Source: an uncultured Bacteroidales bacterium (GTDB taxonomy: Bacteria; Bacteroidota; Bacteroidia; Bacteroidales; Paludibacteraceae). Taken from it: DNA of 56,837 nucleotides. Location: the NCBI GenBank assembly GCA_947164985.1, contig CAMUYI010000010.1:1-56837 (forward strand), read 5' to 3'. The notes under the pieces were generated by a model. The model ran no database searches and was not told the DNA's origin. It worked only from the letters and a program-made list of their open reading frames with translations. Positions 9,096-17,775 of the stretch are shown piece by piece. The translations under genes were made by a program, and so were the position numbers. Positions within the stretch are counted from its first letter, which is position 1. Every line of letters starts with the position of its first letter.

Positions 9096-10505
9096 ATGAA
9101 TAAATTTAACGTAAAAATGCATGTATTGGCACCGCTGACCTTTGTGGTCGTGTGCCTTTTGTGGTTCTTACCGAGTAGTGCGTTTGGTATCGAGGGGTTG
9201 ACGGTAGTTCAACAACGTACCATCGCTATCTTTGCGTACGCAGCCCTGATGTGGATGTTTGAGATCATCCCGGCTTGGGCTACTTCTGTAACCACAATCG
9301 TCTTCCTGTTATTGGCCGTTTCGAACAAGGGTCTGACCAATCCCGATATGGGTTCGCTGGTTAACTTCCGCGAACTGATGGCATCGTTTGCCGATCCTAT
9401 TATTATGCTCTTCTTGGGCGGATTCGTATTGGCTATCGCAGCCAGCAAGGTCGGTCTGGATATCGTCTTGGCGCGTGTGATGCTCAAGCCCTTCGGCACG
9501 AACCCCAAATGGGTGTTGCTGGGTTTCCTCACCCTTATCAGTGTCATGTCCATGTTTATGAGTAATACCGCTACGGCAGCCATGATGCTCGCTTTCCTGG
9601 CGCCGGTACTTCGTACGCTGCCTGCTGATGGCGGTGGTCGTGTGAGCCTGGCGATGTCGATTCCTATCGCAGCGAACATCGGTGGTCTGGGTACGCCTAT
9701 CGGTACGCCTCCGAACGCTATCGCAATCGGTCAGTTAGCCGCTATGGACATCAACGTCGGCTTCGGCGCATGGATGATCCGTATGGTGCCGGTGGTGATC
9801 ATTATGATCCTTTTCGCTTGGTGGCTGCTGATGTTCCTTTTCCCGTTCAAGGCCAAGGATGTGAAGATCGTCATCGAGCCGGATGAGCACCATCAGATCG
9901 GATGGGAGTTCTGGGTAGTTACCGTGACTTTCATCGCTACGATCCTCCTCTGGATGACCGGTGAGCTCACTCACCTCAACTCGAATGTCGTTGCCCTTAT
10001 TCCGTTCGGCGTCTTTGCCTTACTCGGTATCTTCAAACGCGATGACTTCGCGAAGATCGACTGGCATGTACTCTGGATGGTAGCCGGTGGTTTTGCCATC
10101 GGTACGGCGCTCAACAAGACCGGTCTGGCTGCTGCCCTCGTAGAGTCTATTCCGTTCGGCAGTTGGTCTGCTATCGTCGTGCTCATCATCGCAGGTCTGC
10201 TCGGCTGGTTGCTCTCTAACTTCATTGCCAACTCGTCGGCAGCGAACCTGCTCGTGCCTATCCTGGCCGTTGTGGGAACCGCTATGAGCGAGCAGTTAGG
10301 TGCTTTCGGTGGCGTAACGACCTTGCTCGTCTGCGTAGCCGCTTCGACCTCGTTCGCTATGTTACTGCCGATCTCGACGCCGCCGAATGCGATCGCTTGC
10401 TCGACCGGTCTGATTAAGACCAACGACATGGCGAAAGTGGGCCTTATCATCGGTCTGGTCGGTATCGCACTGGCTTATACAGTAATCATGTTATTCCCGT
10501 TCTAA
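9096..10505 (+). CDS. DASS-family (SLC13) divalent anion:sodium symporter
   Basis: An inner-membrane transporter of dicarboxylates, sulfate or a similar anion, probably driven by sodium. Eleven or so hydrophobic segments span 469 residues. Two inverted-repeat halves each carry a signature: MSNTATAAMMLAFLAPVL with IGGLGTPIGTPPNAIA in the first, and NSSAANLLVPIL with LPISTPPNAIACS in the second. The first half has the classical SNT motif; the second has NSS. The substrate cannot be read from sequence. The next gene starts directly after its stop (TAAATG), so they are co-translated, and the neighbouring AspT-like carrier suggests C4-dicarboxylate or amino acid metabolism. Confidence 0.9.
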   Translation: MNKFNVKMHVLAPLTFVVVCLLWFLPSSAFGIEGLTVVQQRTIAIFAYAALMWMFEIIPAWATSVTTIVFLLLAVSNKGLTNPDMGSLVNFRELMASFADPIIMLFLGGFVLAIAASKVGLDIVLARVMLKPFGTNPKWVLLGFLTLISVMSMFMSNTATAAMMLAFLAPVLRTLPADGGGRVSLAMSIPIAANIGGLGTPIGTPPNAIAIGQLAAMDINVGFGAWMIRMVPVVIIMILFAWWLLMFLFPFKAKDVKIVIEPDEHHQIGWEFWVVTVTFIATILLWMTGELTHLNSNVVALIPFGVFALLGIFKRDDFAKIDWHVLWMVAGGFAIGTALNKTGLAAALVESIPFGSWSAIVVLIIAGLLGWLLSNFIANSSAANLLVPILAVVGTAMSEQLGAFGGVTTLLVCVAASTSFAMLLPISTPPNAIACSTGLIKTNDMAKVGLIIGLVGIALAYTVIMLFPF

Positions 10506-12170
10506 ATGGATTGGTTCAGTAATCTCTTCTTCGGAACAAGCGTCGCGCACTCTGTTTTTGTGTTGGCGCTTGTTATTGCTATAGGTATTTTCCTGGGAAC
10601 GCGGCTTAAGGTCAAAGGCATCACCATCGGCATCACGTGGATCCTTTTCTGCGCGATAGCAGCCAGCCATTTCGGTATGACGTTGCATCCGCTGGTAGAG
10701 TCATTCGCCAAGGATTTCGGACTCATCCTCTTTGTCTATTCGATCGGTCTTCAGGTCGGTCCGGGTTTCTTCTCGTCCTTCGGACAAGGCGGCATCCGGC
10801 TCAATATCCTGGCAGCGAGTATCGTGTTGCTCAGTTGTATCACGGCCTATGTCATCCATGTGATCAGCGGCGTGGATATAGCGACCATGACCGGTGTGCT
10901 CTTCGGTGCGGTGACCAACACACCGGGTCTCGGTGCGGCGCAACAGACCTTCTTTGACGTCACCGGCATGGAGAACCCTGACATCGCTTCCGGTTATGCC
11001 ATGGCATATCCCTTAGGCGTGGTAGGTATCATCTTCTCGCTGCTTCTGCTTCGATGGATCTTCCGGATCAAACCCGAACAGGAGGAAGAACGCTTGCAAT
11101 CCGAGCGAGGCGAAGAGCAAAAGATCGAGCATATCGACATCACCTTGACGAACCCGCAGGTGGACGGTATCCGTGTGCGAGACCTTAAGTTACTCACGCA
11201 TGTGAATGTCATCGTCACACGACTCATCGACGGTAGCGGTTCCGAACAAATGCCGGATGCGGACACGCTGCTGCATGTAGGCGATAAAGTGCGGTTCGTA
11301 GGTGATCTCAAGAATGAAAAGACGCTCCTTCTCTTGGGTCCCAAGACCGAAGTGGTATGGGAAGAGAAAGAGAAGAATATCCACCTCGTCAGCCGTCATA
11401 TCATCGTCACCAAGCCCAAGATTAACGGCAAACGTATCGCGGATCTGAAGGTGCGCGAAGCGTTTAACATCACCATCTCGCGTGTTCGCCGTGCCGGTAT
11501 CGAACTGCTGGCTACGCCGGACCTGCGCTTGCAGATGGGTGACCGTTTGACGGTAGTAGGTGAAGCCGAAGCGGTGGAGAAGATCGCCAAAGCCTTCGGT
11601 AACTCCTCCAAGAAACTGGATGCGCCGAACCTTGCCTCGCTCTTCTTCGGTATCGTATTGGGTGTGGCACTCGGTTCGCTGCCGATCATGTTGCCCGGTC
11701 TCGGTCAACCCTTCAAACTGGGTCTGGCAGGCGGTACGCTCATCGTGGCTATCCTCATGGGCGCTTTCGGTACCAAATGGCATCTGGTCACCTATACCAC
11801 CACCTCCGCCAACCTCATGATCCGCGAAATAGGTATCGCGCTCTTCTTGGCAGCGGTCGGTTTCGGCGCAGGTAAGACCTTCATCCCTACCCTCGTAGGA
11901 GGTGGATATGTATGGATCGGTTACGGTGTGATCATCACGCTGTTACCGCTACTCATCATCGGTTTCATCAGCCGTAAATGGCTCAAGTTGGATTATTTCA
12001 CGCTAATGGGACTGATAGCCGGTTCGACGACCGACCCACCCGCACTCGCGTATGCCACCGGCCAATCGGCGAATAACGACAGGTCCGCAGTGGCTTACTC
12101 CACCGTGTACCCGGTGACCATGTTCCTGCGTGTACTTACGGGACAACTGATGATATTATTGTTTTTATAA
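10506..12170 (+). CDS. Aspartate:alanine exchanger (AAEX/YidE) family transporter
   Basis: An inner-membrane protein of 554 residues with the family layout: five or six helices, two cytoplasmic TrkA-C (RCK_C) domains at about 190-370, then five helices. GLQVGPGFFSSFGQGG and its counterpart GFGAGKTFIPTLVGGG near 450-465 are the paired repeat motifs, and TNTPGLGAAQQ and GSTTDPPALAYA are conserved. AspT of lactobacilli exchanges aspartate for alanine; many homologues have no known substrate. It directly abuts the DASS gene, which suggests joint control and related substrates. Confidence 0.88.
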   Translation: MDWFSNLFFGTSVAHSVFVLALVIAIGIFLGTRLKVKGITIGITWILFCAIAASHFGMTLHPLVESFAKDFGLILFVYSIGLQVGPGFFSSFGQGGIRLNILAASIVLLSCITAYVIHVISGVDIATMTGVLFGAVTNTPGLGAAQQTFFDVTGMENPDIASGYAMAYPLGVVGIIFSLLLLRWIFRIKPEQEEERLQSERGEEQKIEHIDITLTNPQVDGIRVRDLKLLTHVNVIVTRLIDGSGSEQMPDADTLLHVGDKVRFVGDLKNEKTLLLLGPKTEVVWEEKEKNIHLVSRHIIVTKPKINGKRIADLKVREAFNITISRVRRAGIELLATPDLRLQMGDRLTVVGEAEAVEKIAKAFGNSSKKLDAPNLASLFFGIVLGVALGSLPIMLPGLGQPFKLGLAGGTLIVAILMGAFGTKWHLVTYTTTSANLMIREIGIALFLAAVGFGAGKTFIPTLVGGGYVWIGYGVIITLLPLLIIGFISRKWLKLDYFTLMGLIAGSTTDPPALAYATGQSANNDRSAVAYSTVYPVTMFLRVLTGQLMILLFL

Positions 12171-12185
12171 AACATATTTAGATTT

Positions 12186-13649
12186 ATGAAAAAATCGATT
12201 TTGATGCTTGTCACCCTTCTCATCGCTTTCGCGCCTGCTTTTGCACAAGAAGTAAATAAAGAGGCAAAGAAAGCAGAGGTCAAGAGTCACCTCAAGCAAC
12301 ATTTCAAACCCTACGGATTCATCCGTAACTATTTCACCTACGACAGCCGCGAGAGTTGGTCCGGTACAGCCGACCTGTATAACTACCAACCGAAGGATGA
12401 GAACTGGAATAAAACGAACGACCCCGCTCTGCGCGAGGATTTGAATGCACAGAGCACCTTCCGCTTCCTCTCCCTCACGACCCGTGTGGGACTGAATATC
12501 GTGGACTACAAATGGCGTAACACGGAGTTTAGCGGCAAGATTGAGGCGGACTTCTATGCCGGCATAAGTACTAAGACTTCGACCGTCAATAGTGCTATAA
12601 AAGAGACGCACTCCGTGAGTGGTGTAGCGCAGTTCCGTCTCCGTCAGGCGTACGTCACCCTCGGATGGGATAGCCTGCAGATGGGTAAGGACTATGCCCG
12701 CGTGGATCTGACGATCGGTCAGACCTGGCACCCGATGGCAGCCGACCTGTGTGACGTGATTGCTTTGGCTTCCGGTGCGCCTTTCGGTCCGTTCAACCGT
12801 TCTCCGCAAGTGCGCATGGACGCACGTCTCGGCAAATTGTTCACCTTGACGGCTGCCGGCCTATGGCAGATGCAATACCTTTCCATCGGTCCGGGTAATC
12901 TGCAATCGGCAGAGTATATGCTCTATGGCAAAACACCGGAAGCCTATCTCGGCCTGAGTTTCCATGACAAGGGCTGGATCGTCCGCGCCGGTGCCGATGT
13001 GCTGAGTATCCAACCGCGACATATAGGCACAGCACTGGATAATAGCGGCAATCCTATCGTTGGCACAGACGGCAAAGACCTGCAGATCAAAGTGAACGAC
13101 CGCATCACTACCGCTTCACCCTTCGTCTATCTGCAATACAAGAAAGGCGAGTTCTCTTTCAAGGCGAAATCAATCTTCGCTGAGTCCGGAGAGCACATGA
13201 ATATGTACGGCGGTTATGGTATCAAGGCTGTCAATGCAAACGGTTCGTACGCCTACACACCGATTCGTCACAGCACATCATGGATCAGTATTGTTTACGG
13301 CGGTAAAGTGGGTGCGCAAGAAGAAAAGCACCCGCAGAAACTGCAGGGTATCCTGTTCGGCGGTTATGTTCATAACTTCGGCACTAAGGAAGAAGTGAAG
13401 GACATTAACGGTGATGGTAAAATCACTAATGCGGAGTTCTACAATCCGCGTTCGTCGGCCATGAACCAGATGTGGCGTCTGTCGCCTACACTCCTGTATA
13501 CCGTAGGTAAATTCCAACTCGGTTTGGAATACGAGATCACGTCTGTACAATATGGCGATGGTGTGCTGAATACACATGCCCTTTCAACGAACGGTCTCCA
13601 TTGGGTGACTAACCACCGTCTCCAACTCATGACCAAGTATAATTTCTGA
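12186..13649 (+). CDS. Outer-membrane beta-barrel porin with an EF-hand-like loop
   Basis: A signal peptide (residues 1-20, ending AFAQ) precedes a protein of 487 residues made of alternating aromatic/polar strands and ending in a terminal phenylalanine (MTKYNF), as expected for a barrel inserted by Bam. It resembles the DcaP/porin-like proteins of Bacteroidales. Residues 406-417 read DINGDGKITNAE, a canonical calcium EF-hand loop, predicted to lie in an external loop. The position directly after two inner-membrane anion carriers suggests it is their outer-membrane entry route. The stop overlaps the next start by one base (TGATG). Confidence 0.85.
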   Translation: MKKSILMLVTLLIAFAPAFAQEVNKEAKKAEVKSHLKQHFKPYGFIRNYFTYDSRESWSGTADLYNYQPKDENWNKTNDPALREDLNAQSTFRFLSLTTRVGLNIVDYKWRNTEFSGKIEADFYAGISTKTSTVNSAIKETHSVSGVAQFRLRQAYVTLGWDSLQMGKDYARVDLTIGQTWHPMAADLCDVIALASGAPFGPFNRSPQVRMDARLGKLFTLTAAGLWQMQYLSIGPGNLQSAEYMLYGKTPEAYLGLSFHDKGWIVRAGADVLSIQPRHIGTALDNSGNPIVGTDGKDLQIKVNDRITTASPFVYLQYKKGEFSFKAKSIFAESGEHMNMYGGYGIKAVNANGSYAYTPIRHSTSWISIVYGGKVGAQEEKHPQKLQGILFGGYVHNFGTKEEVKDINGDGKITNAEFYNPRSSAMNQMWRLSPTLLYTVGKFQLGLEYEITSVQYGDGVLNTHALSTNGLHWVTNHRLQLMTKYNF

Positions 13650-14308
13650 TGAGTAGATGTAAGACTTATTGGACCGCCCTTCCGGCAGAGGAGAAAGCCA
13701 ACACCTGGACGGCACTCCTCCCTGCCCTTGCGACCATCGCTATCGTTTGGCCGCTGATGGAAAGGGCGTACCTCTCTCAACTTTCAACTTTCAACTTTCA
13801 ACTATTAGGAACGAGCCTATTTTTAGTAGGCGCGTTCCTAATGTATTTTGCTTCCACCCTCTATCATGTGGTTGTAGCCCCTAAAGCGAAAGCCCGTATC
13901 CGTATCTTCGATCATATCTCGATATACGTCATGATCGCGGGTTCGTACTCGCCTATCTGCCTCACGGTGGTCGGCGGATGGATGGGCTGGAGTCTGTTCG
14001 GTTTCCTATGGGCTTGCGTGATAGCCGGTGTGGTAGGTAAACTCATCGCGCTGGGCAAGCATCCCCATCTGTCCCTCACGCTTTACCTGATGATGGGCTG
14101 GGCGGCGCTGCTCGTCATATGGCCGATGTGGCAGAATATGTCGCATGCCGCTTTTGCGTGGGTCATCGCCGAAGGAGTCTTCTACACCATCGGTGCGTAT
14201 TTCTTTAACAAGGACGAAGAGCACGCTTTCTACCACGCCATCTGGCATGTATTCATCGTACTCGGGTCCTTGTCCCACACGATCGCCCTTTGGCTTATCC
14301 TTGCGTAA
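13649..14308 (+). CDS. Hemolysin III / PAQR family membrane protein
   Basis: A seven-helix membrane protein of 219 residues. It shows the PAQR/HlyIII motifs: STLYHVV, FDHISIYVMIAGSYSPICL and, near the C-terminus, HAIWHVFIVLGSLSHTIAL. The serine, aspartate and histidines are those that bind zinc in this family. Function in bacteria is unsettled (ceramidase-like or membrane homeostasis). A simple repeat (aactttc units, about 13779-13803) encodes SQLSTFNFQLL between the N-terminal segment and the first conserved helix. The end overlaps the convergent rluA gene by 14 bp. Confidence 0.88.
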   Translation: MSRCKTYWTALPAEEKANTWTALLPALATIAIVWPLMERAYLSQLSTFNFQLLGTSLFLVGAFLMYFASTLYHVVVAPKAKARIRIFDHISIYVMIAGSYSPICLTVVGGWMGWSLFGFLWACVIAGVVGKLIALGKHPHLSLTLYLMMGWAALLVIWPMWQNMSHAAFAWVIAEGVFYTIGAYFFNKDEEHAFYHAIWHVFIVLGSLSHTIALWLILA

Positions 14309-15647
14309 AAGGTAAACAGAAATGCATCTCGTGAGAAGTCACGGGGTGCATAAATTTTATCTCCGCGGCATGCAGCATCATTCTTTCACTCTTTAATTCT
14401 TTCACTCTTTCATTCGTTACCCCATATAGCCTATCGCCAACGATAGGTGCATTCAGTCCATCCGGATGCGCCGCATGCACGCGTAACTGGTGGGTACGAC
14501 CGGTCAGCGGATAAAAGTCCACGAGGATTGTTCCATCATCTCTTCTCTCCCGGATCACATACCGCGTGATCGCCACTTTCCCATGTTCCCGATCTACCAT
14601 CTGTCGCGGCCGATCATACGGATTCGGCAGAAGAGGCAGATCAATCATTCCATCATTTGCATCATTCGCACCATTAAGCAAAGCGTCACCATTCGGACGA
14701 AGCACCGCTTCGTACCGCTTCAATATATCCCGCCTTTGGAAATAGGCTTGCAAGGTCTTATAGACCTCCGGCGTCTTTGCCAATACCAGCAGTCCGCTCG
14801 TATCCTGATCGAGTCGATGCACTGCTTTAATAAATTTGCAATTTGAAATTTTAAATTTGAAATAATCCTCTACCGAAGGTTCATCGCTCTTTCCGGGCAC
14901 AGACAATAATCCCGCCGGTTTATTAACGACCATGAGGAAGTCGTCTTCATAGAGTACTTCGGGCTGAAGACTGATTACTGACGGCTGATTACTGATCACT
15001 TCCAATCCTTCAAGCACGTGCTTGAGGATCGGAACGCATTTGCCGGAGCAAGGTGCATAGAAAGCTCCTTCTTGTCGAATCTCGGTGCGCGACGGTGCCC
15101 CTACCCAGAACTCCGCCAATGCGATCGGTTTCAGTCCATGCGTCAATGCGTACTGCAGCAGTTTCGGTGCACAACACTCACCGGCGCCGGAAGGAGGAAG
15201 TCTGAATGCTGATGGCTGATTACTGACGGCTGAAGAAAACCATTCATCTATAGGGATGATTGGCTTTTCTTCCTTGAATATTTCGAGTAGGTTCTTGCTC
15301 TCGCCCTTGCCATTTACAAAGTTATAATTCGCGAACAACAATCGCTGCAAGCGTCTGGATTCTTCTTTGCTCTTACCGATCGGTTCATCCGTCATTGCAT
15401 AAACGGGCGGTACAAAGCCTTCGTGCTCGTACGACCCGTCCAACTTAGCGGAGAACGCCGCCAGATAATTGTCTGAATACTGACTACTGAATACTGAAGG
15501 CTCAACAACCAACACCCCAAACATCTTCCCGCACTTATGCAACTCGCTCTCCGGGTGCATACGCATATACGCATGTACCTTCTCGATCACCTTCTGCGCA
15601 GCCTCCTGCGCGTCAGCACTCGGCGGTAAAACAAACGGCGAAAGCAT
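14295..15647 (-). CDS. RluA-family pseudouridine synthase with extra N-terminal domain
   Basis: Converts specific uridines in RNA to pseudouridine. The C-terminal half (from about residue 225) is a standard RluA domain: VLYEDDFLMVVNKPAGLLSVPG, then HRLDQDTSGLLVLAKT with the catalytic aspartate, then GRTHQLRVH. The first 220 residues form a separate domain with HKCGKMFGVLVV, CCAPKLLQYA and PCSGKCVPIL, whose cysteines look metal-binding or redox-active. Four in-frame inserts of simple repeats occur (about 14383-14420, 14829-14862, 14960-15003, 15200-15235), with another near 15470-15500. The start overlaps the stop of the upstream esterase by one base (TAATG). Confidence 0.88.
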   Translation of the reverse strand: MLSPFVLPPSADAQEAAQKVIEKVHAYMRMHPESELHKCGKMFGVLVVEPSVFSSQYSDNYLAAFSAKLDGSYEHEGFVPPVYAMTDEPIGKSKEESRRLQRLLFANYNFVNGKGESKNLLEIFKEEKPIIPIDEWFSSAVSNQPSAFRLPPSGAGECCAPKLLQYALTHGLKPIALAEFWVGAPSRTEIRQEGAFYAPCSGKCVPILKHVLEGLEVISNQPSVISLQPEVLYEDDFLMVVNKPAGLLSVPGKSDEPSVEDYFKFKISNCKFIKAVHRLDQDTSGLLVLAKTPEVYKTLQAYFQRRDILKRYEAVLRPNGDALLNGANDANDGMIDLPLLPNPYDRPRQMVDREHGKVAITRYVIRERRDDGTILVDFYPLTGRTHQLRVHAAHPDGLNAPIVGDRLYGVTNERVKELKSERMMLHAAEIKFMHPVTSHEMHFCLPFTQG

Positions 15648-17551
15648 TACTCGTCGCCCAAGATCTGTCCTTGTGCATTATAGATCTTTCCGTCCCGGAT
15701 AATCAGCAGTTGACCGTTGCGGACGATCTTCTGAATACTGAAAACTGAATGCTGAACACTCTCCAGTCCTTCGGTCGGTTCAAAAGCCATACCTTCAATC
15801 TGTACATTCTTCAGGCAGATATACTTACCGTTTCCGCTGGCGTTCTCATGCCACGGCAGCACACGCACGTGCAGCGTCTCGCCGGCAGGAATGGCAAGAG
15901 ACGATGTGACATCTACAATGTTCATCGGTGAACCCGGGTTGCCGTCTTTCGGACCGATAGAGGGCAGCGCTACGGTGGCTGCTTCGTAAATAGTCTTCAC
16001 CTCGGTGAAGCCGTCGCCGAAACCGGTGTTGACATGACATTTCATAGCCGCAGTCGAGTAAGCACCGATCTCCATGTATATCTTCGTGATACGCACTTCC
16101 ATCGTTGCCGGCGCCATGATCGCGAAATCGACATAACGATCCGGGTTTTCATCTATTTCGGTAGCAGGCCATGCAGTTTTTGCACCGGTATCATCCGCGT
16201 TATGGAAACGCACGACGGTCGTCTGTTCACCGTCTGCACCGGTAGCGTCGGACTTAGTATCTGCCGCAATCATATGACTCATCGTGAAGGCTGCACTGAT
16301 CGGACCTTCTACTACGGCATCGGCTACCGGCTTGGCATCGATTGTCCAGGTTGCACTCACGGCTGCACCGCCGTCCAACGAGAGCGCATTGGCGCTCACC
16401 GGAACAACGATGGTGTGTTCGCCGGAAACGGCATAGATTGTGTCGCGTTGCTCACCGCCCTCGGTGTAGTTCGCCCGCACATAGATCTTCTGGAACATCG
16501 AACCGCCGCTATAGGCTGCATTCGCTGTAGAAGCATAGCTCTCTTTATCGAGCGATATCTGCAGGTTCGCCGTAGCGGTCAAGGTGACTGTGCCGCTCTT
16601 CGGCTCCAAGCCATAACCGGTCAACAGAAACTCCTTGTTCTGCGCCACGCCGGTATAGGTCTCGCCGATCTCGATCGCATTCGGTGTGGCCGCGATATCC
16701 GTCGGGATAGAGATATAGTCGGCTAAGATACCGGCGCTCTTCAACGAATCGGCTGCGGCACGTGCGATCAGGTTACCGCCCATCGCATTCGTGTGCGTCT
16801 TATCGCCGGCACAGAAAAGCAGGTTCAGACATTGCGTCTCGCCGTAGGAGAGATAGATCTGACGCGTCGCTTCGGTCATATCGATGAACGGCACGTTCTT
16901 CTCGGCGGCTACGATCTTCATCGCCTTCACGTAACTCATCGTCGAGTCTCCGGCCGGCAGGCTTTGGTTCTCGTACAGCACACCGTTCTCGATCTTGCTG
17001 AACTTATCGCCCAGGTCATGCTTACCGTTTCGCTTGATATCATTTCCCTGGAAATACGCGCGGCAGATCGGTCCTACCAGCACCGGTGTCACACCCATTT
17101 CCCGTGCCTCGTCGATGAACGCACGCAGCATATCGCGATAAGTTGTCTGCGGGTTCGTACCGCGTGCATCGGTCGGCGCAGGAAGACCATGCTCCTGGCA
17201 ATAAGCCGCATACTCGAGGTTATCCATACCATATGTCACGGTTCCCTCATCATTATGCGCGAACTGGATCAGCAGGTAATCGCCGGCATGCATCTGGCTC
17301 TTGAGCGCAGGCCAATACGCCGCGCCGGTGTAGAAACCACGGGTGTCGGCACCGGACTTTCCTTTGTTATTGACTGTCACATACGCCGGATCGAAGAACG
17401 AACCGAGGTACATACCCCAGCCTCGCTTGTCCGTCGTACTCTCGTCGTACTCCGCCATCGTGGAGTCTCCGATCGTGTGCACTTTGATAGCCCCCTGCAT
17501 CATCGGCAGGCACAGCAGCATGGCTGCGAAAAAGCAAAAGATTTTTCTCAT
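15647..17551 (-). CDS. Secreted SGNH/GDSL esterase, rhamnogalacturonan acetylesterase-like
   Basis: Probably removes acetyl groups from plant or host glycans outside the cytoplasm. The start at 17551 gives a signal peptide (MRKIFCFFAAMLLCLPMMQG). The catalytic domain has IGDSTMAEY (nucleophile Ser), GKSGADTRGF (oxyanion Gly), IQFAHND and DKTHTNAMGG (Asp-His), the rhamnogalacturonan acetylesterase pattern. Residues from about 290 to 600 are beta-rich, with tandem Ig/carbohydrate-binding-like modules. The end (SIQKIVRNGQLLIIRDGKIY) is the tail found on many secreted Bacteroidales proteins and may be a sorting signal. A repeat-derived insert (ctgaatactga type, near 15730-15760) precedes the tail. 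Confidence 0.87.
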   Translation of the reverse strand: MRKIFCFFAAMLLCLPMMQGAIKVHTIGDSTMAEYDESTTDKRGWGMYLGSFFDPAYVTVNNKGKSGADTRGFYTGAAYWPALKSQMHAGDYLLIQFAHNDEGTVTYGMDNLEYAAYCQEHGLPAPTDARGTNPQTTYRDMLRAFIDEAREMGVTPVLVGPICRAYFQGNDIKRNGKHDLGDKFSKIENGVLYENQSLPAGDSTMSYVKAMKIVAAEKNVPFIDMTEATRQIYLSYGETQCLNLLFCAGDKTHTNAMGGNLIARAAADSLKSAGILADYISIPTDIAATPNAIEIGETYTGVAQNKEFLLTGYGLEPKSGTVTLTATANLQISLDKESYASTANAAYSGGSMFQKIYVRANYTEGGEQRDTIYAVSGEHTIVVPVSANALSLDGGAAVSATWTIDAKPVADAVVEGPISAAFTMSHMIAADTKSDATGADGEQTTVVRFHNADDTGAKTAWPATEIDENPDRYVDFAIMAPATMEVRITKIYMEIGAYSTAAMKCHVNTGFGDGFTEVKTIYEAATVALPSIGPKDGNPGSPMNIVDVTSSLAIPAGETLHVRVLPWHENASGNGKYICLKNVQIEGMAFEPTEGLESVQHSVFSIQKIVRNGQLLIIRDGKIYNAQGQILGDE

Positions 17552-17568
17552 AGTATTTCCTTTTCGTG

Positions 17569-17603
17569 TGCAAAGGTACAAAAAAAAATCCGAATGTGCA
17601 AAT
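17569..17603 (-). promoter_or_regulatory. Promoter of the SGNH esterase-rluA operon
   Basis: Leftward TTTGCACATTC (rev of 17593-17603), an eight-base T-tract, then TACCTTTGCA (rev of 17569-17578). Fits the Bacteroidetes consensus with the same 20 bp spacing as others here. Confidence 0.8.
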
Positions 17604-17677
17604 AAAGCTCGTTTTATTTTGCCATTTGCAGGATTTTTTTGCTTGTAGCTTCGAAAGGTCCCTTTAGGGTAGTTGGT

Positions 17678-17709
17678 CGAAGGTACACAAAATTTCTGAC
17701 ATATGCAAG
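17678..17709 (-). promoter_or_regulatory. Possible second, weakened promoter upstream of the esterase
   Basis: Leftward TTGCATATGTC (rev of 17698-17708) matches the best -33 elements in the window, with correct spacing to TACCTTCG (rev of 17678-17685). One base of the -7 TTTG core is changed, so activity may be low. Confidence 0.4.
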
Positions 17710-17735
17710 GAAAAACAGCATTTTTTCTTTTTAAA

Positions 17736-17769
17736 TTTGCGTATATGGGGGAATTTTTGTAATTTTGCA
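17736..17769 (+). promoter_or_regulatory. Promoter of the Nudix gene, nearly leaderless
   Basis: TTTGCGTATATG at 17736 and TAATTTTGCA at 17760-17769. The ATG is at 17776, only 9 bases after the G of TTTG, so transcription would start within a few bases of the start codon. Confidence 0.75.
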
Positions 17770-17775
17770 GGCGAT

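Noticed and set aside
16034..17605. Long rightward open frames inside the SGNH esterase gene
   Set aside because: Antisense to a clear GC-rich gene with signal peptide and catalytic motifs; rich in R, H and C, typical of shadow frames.
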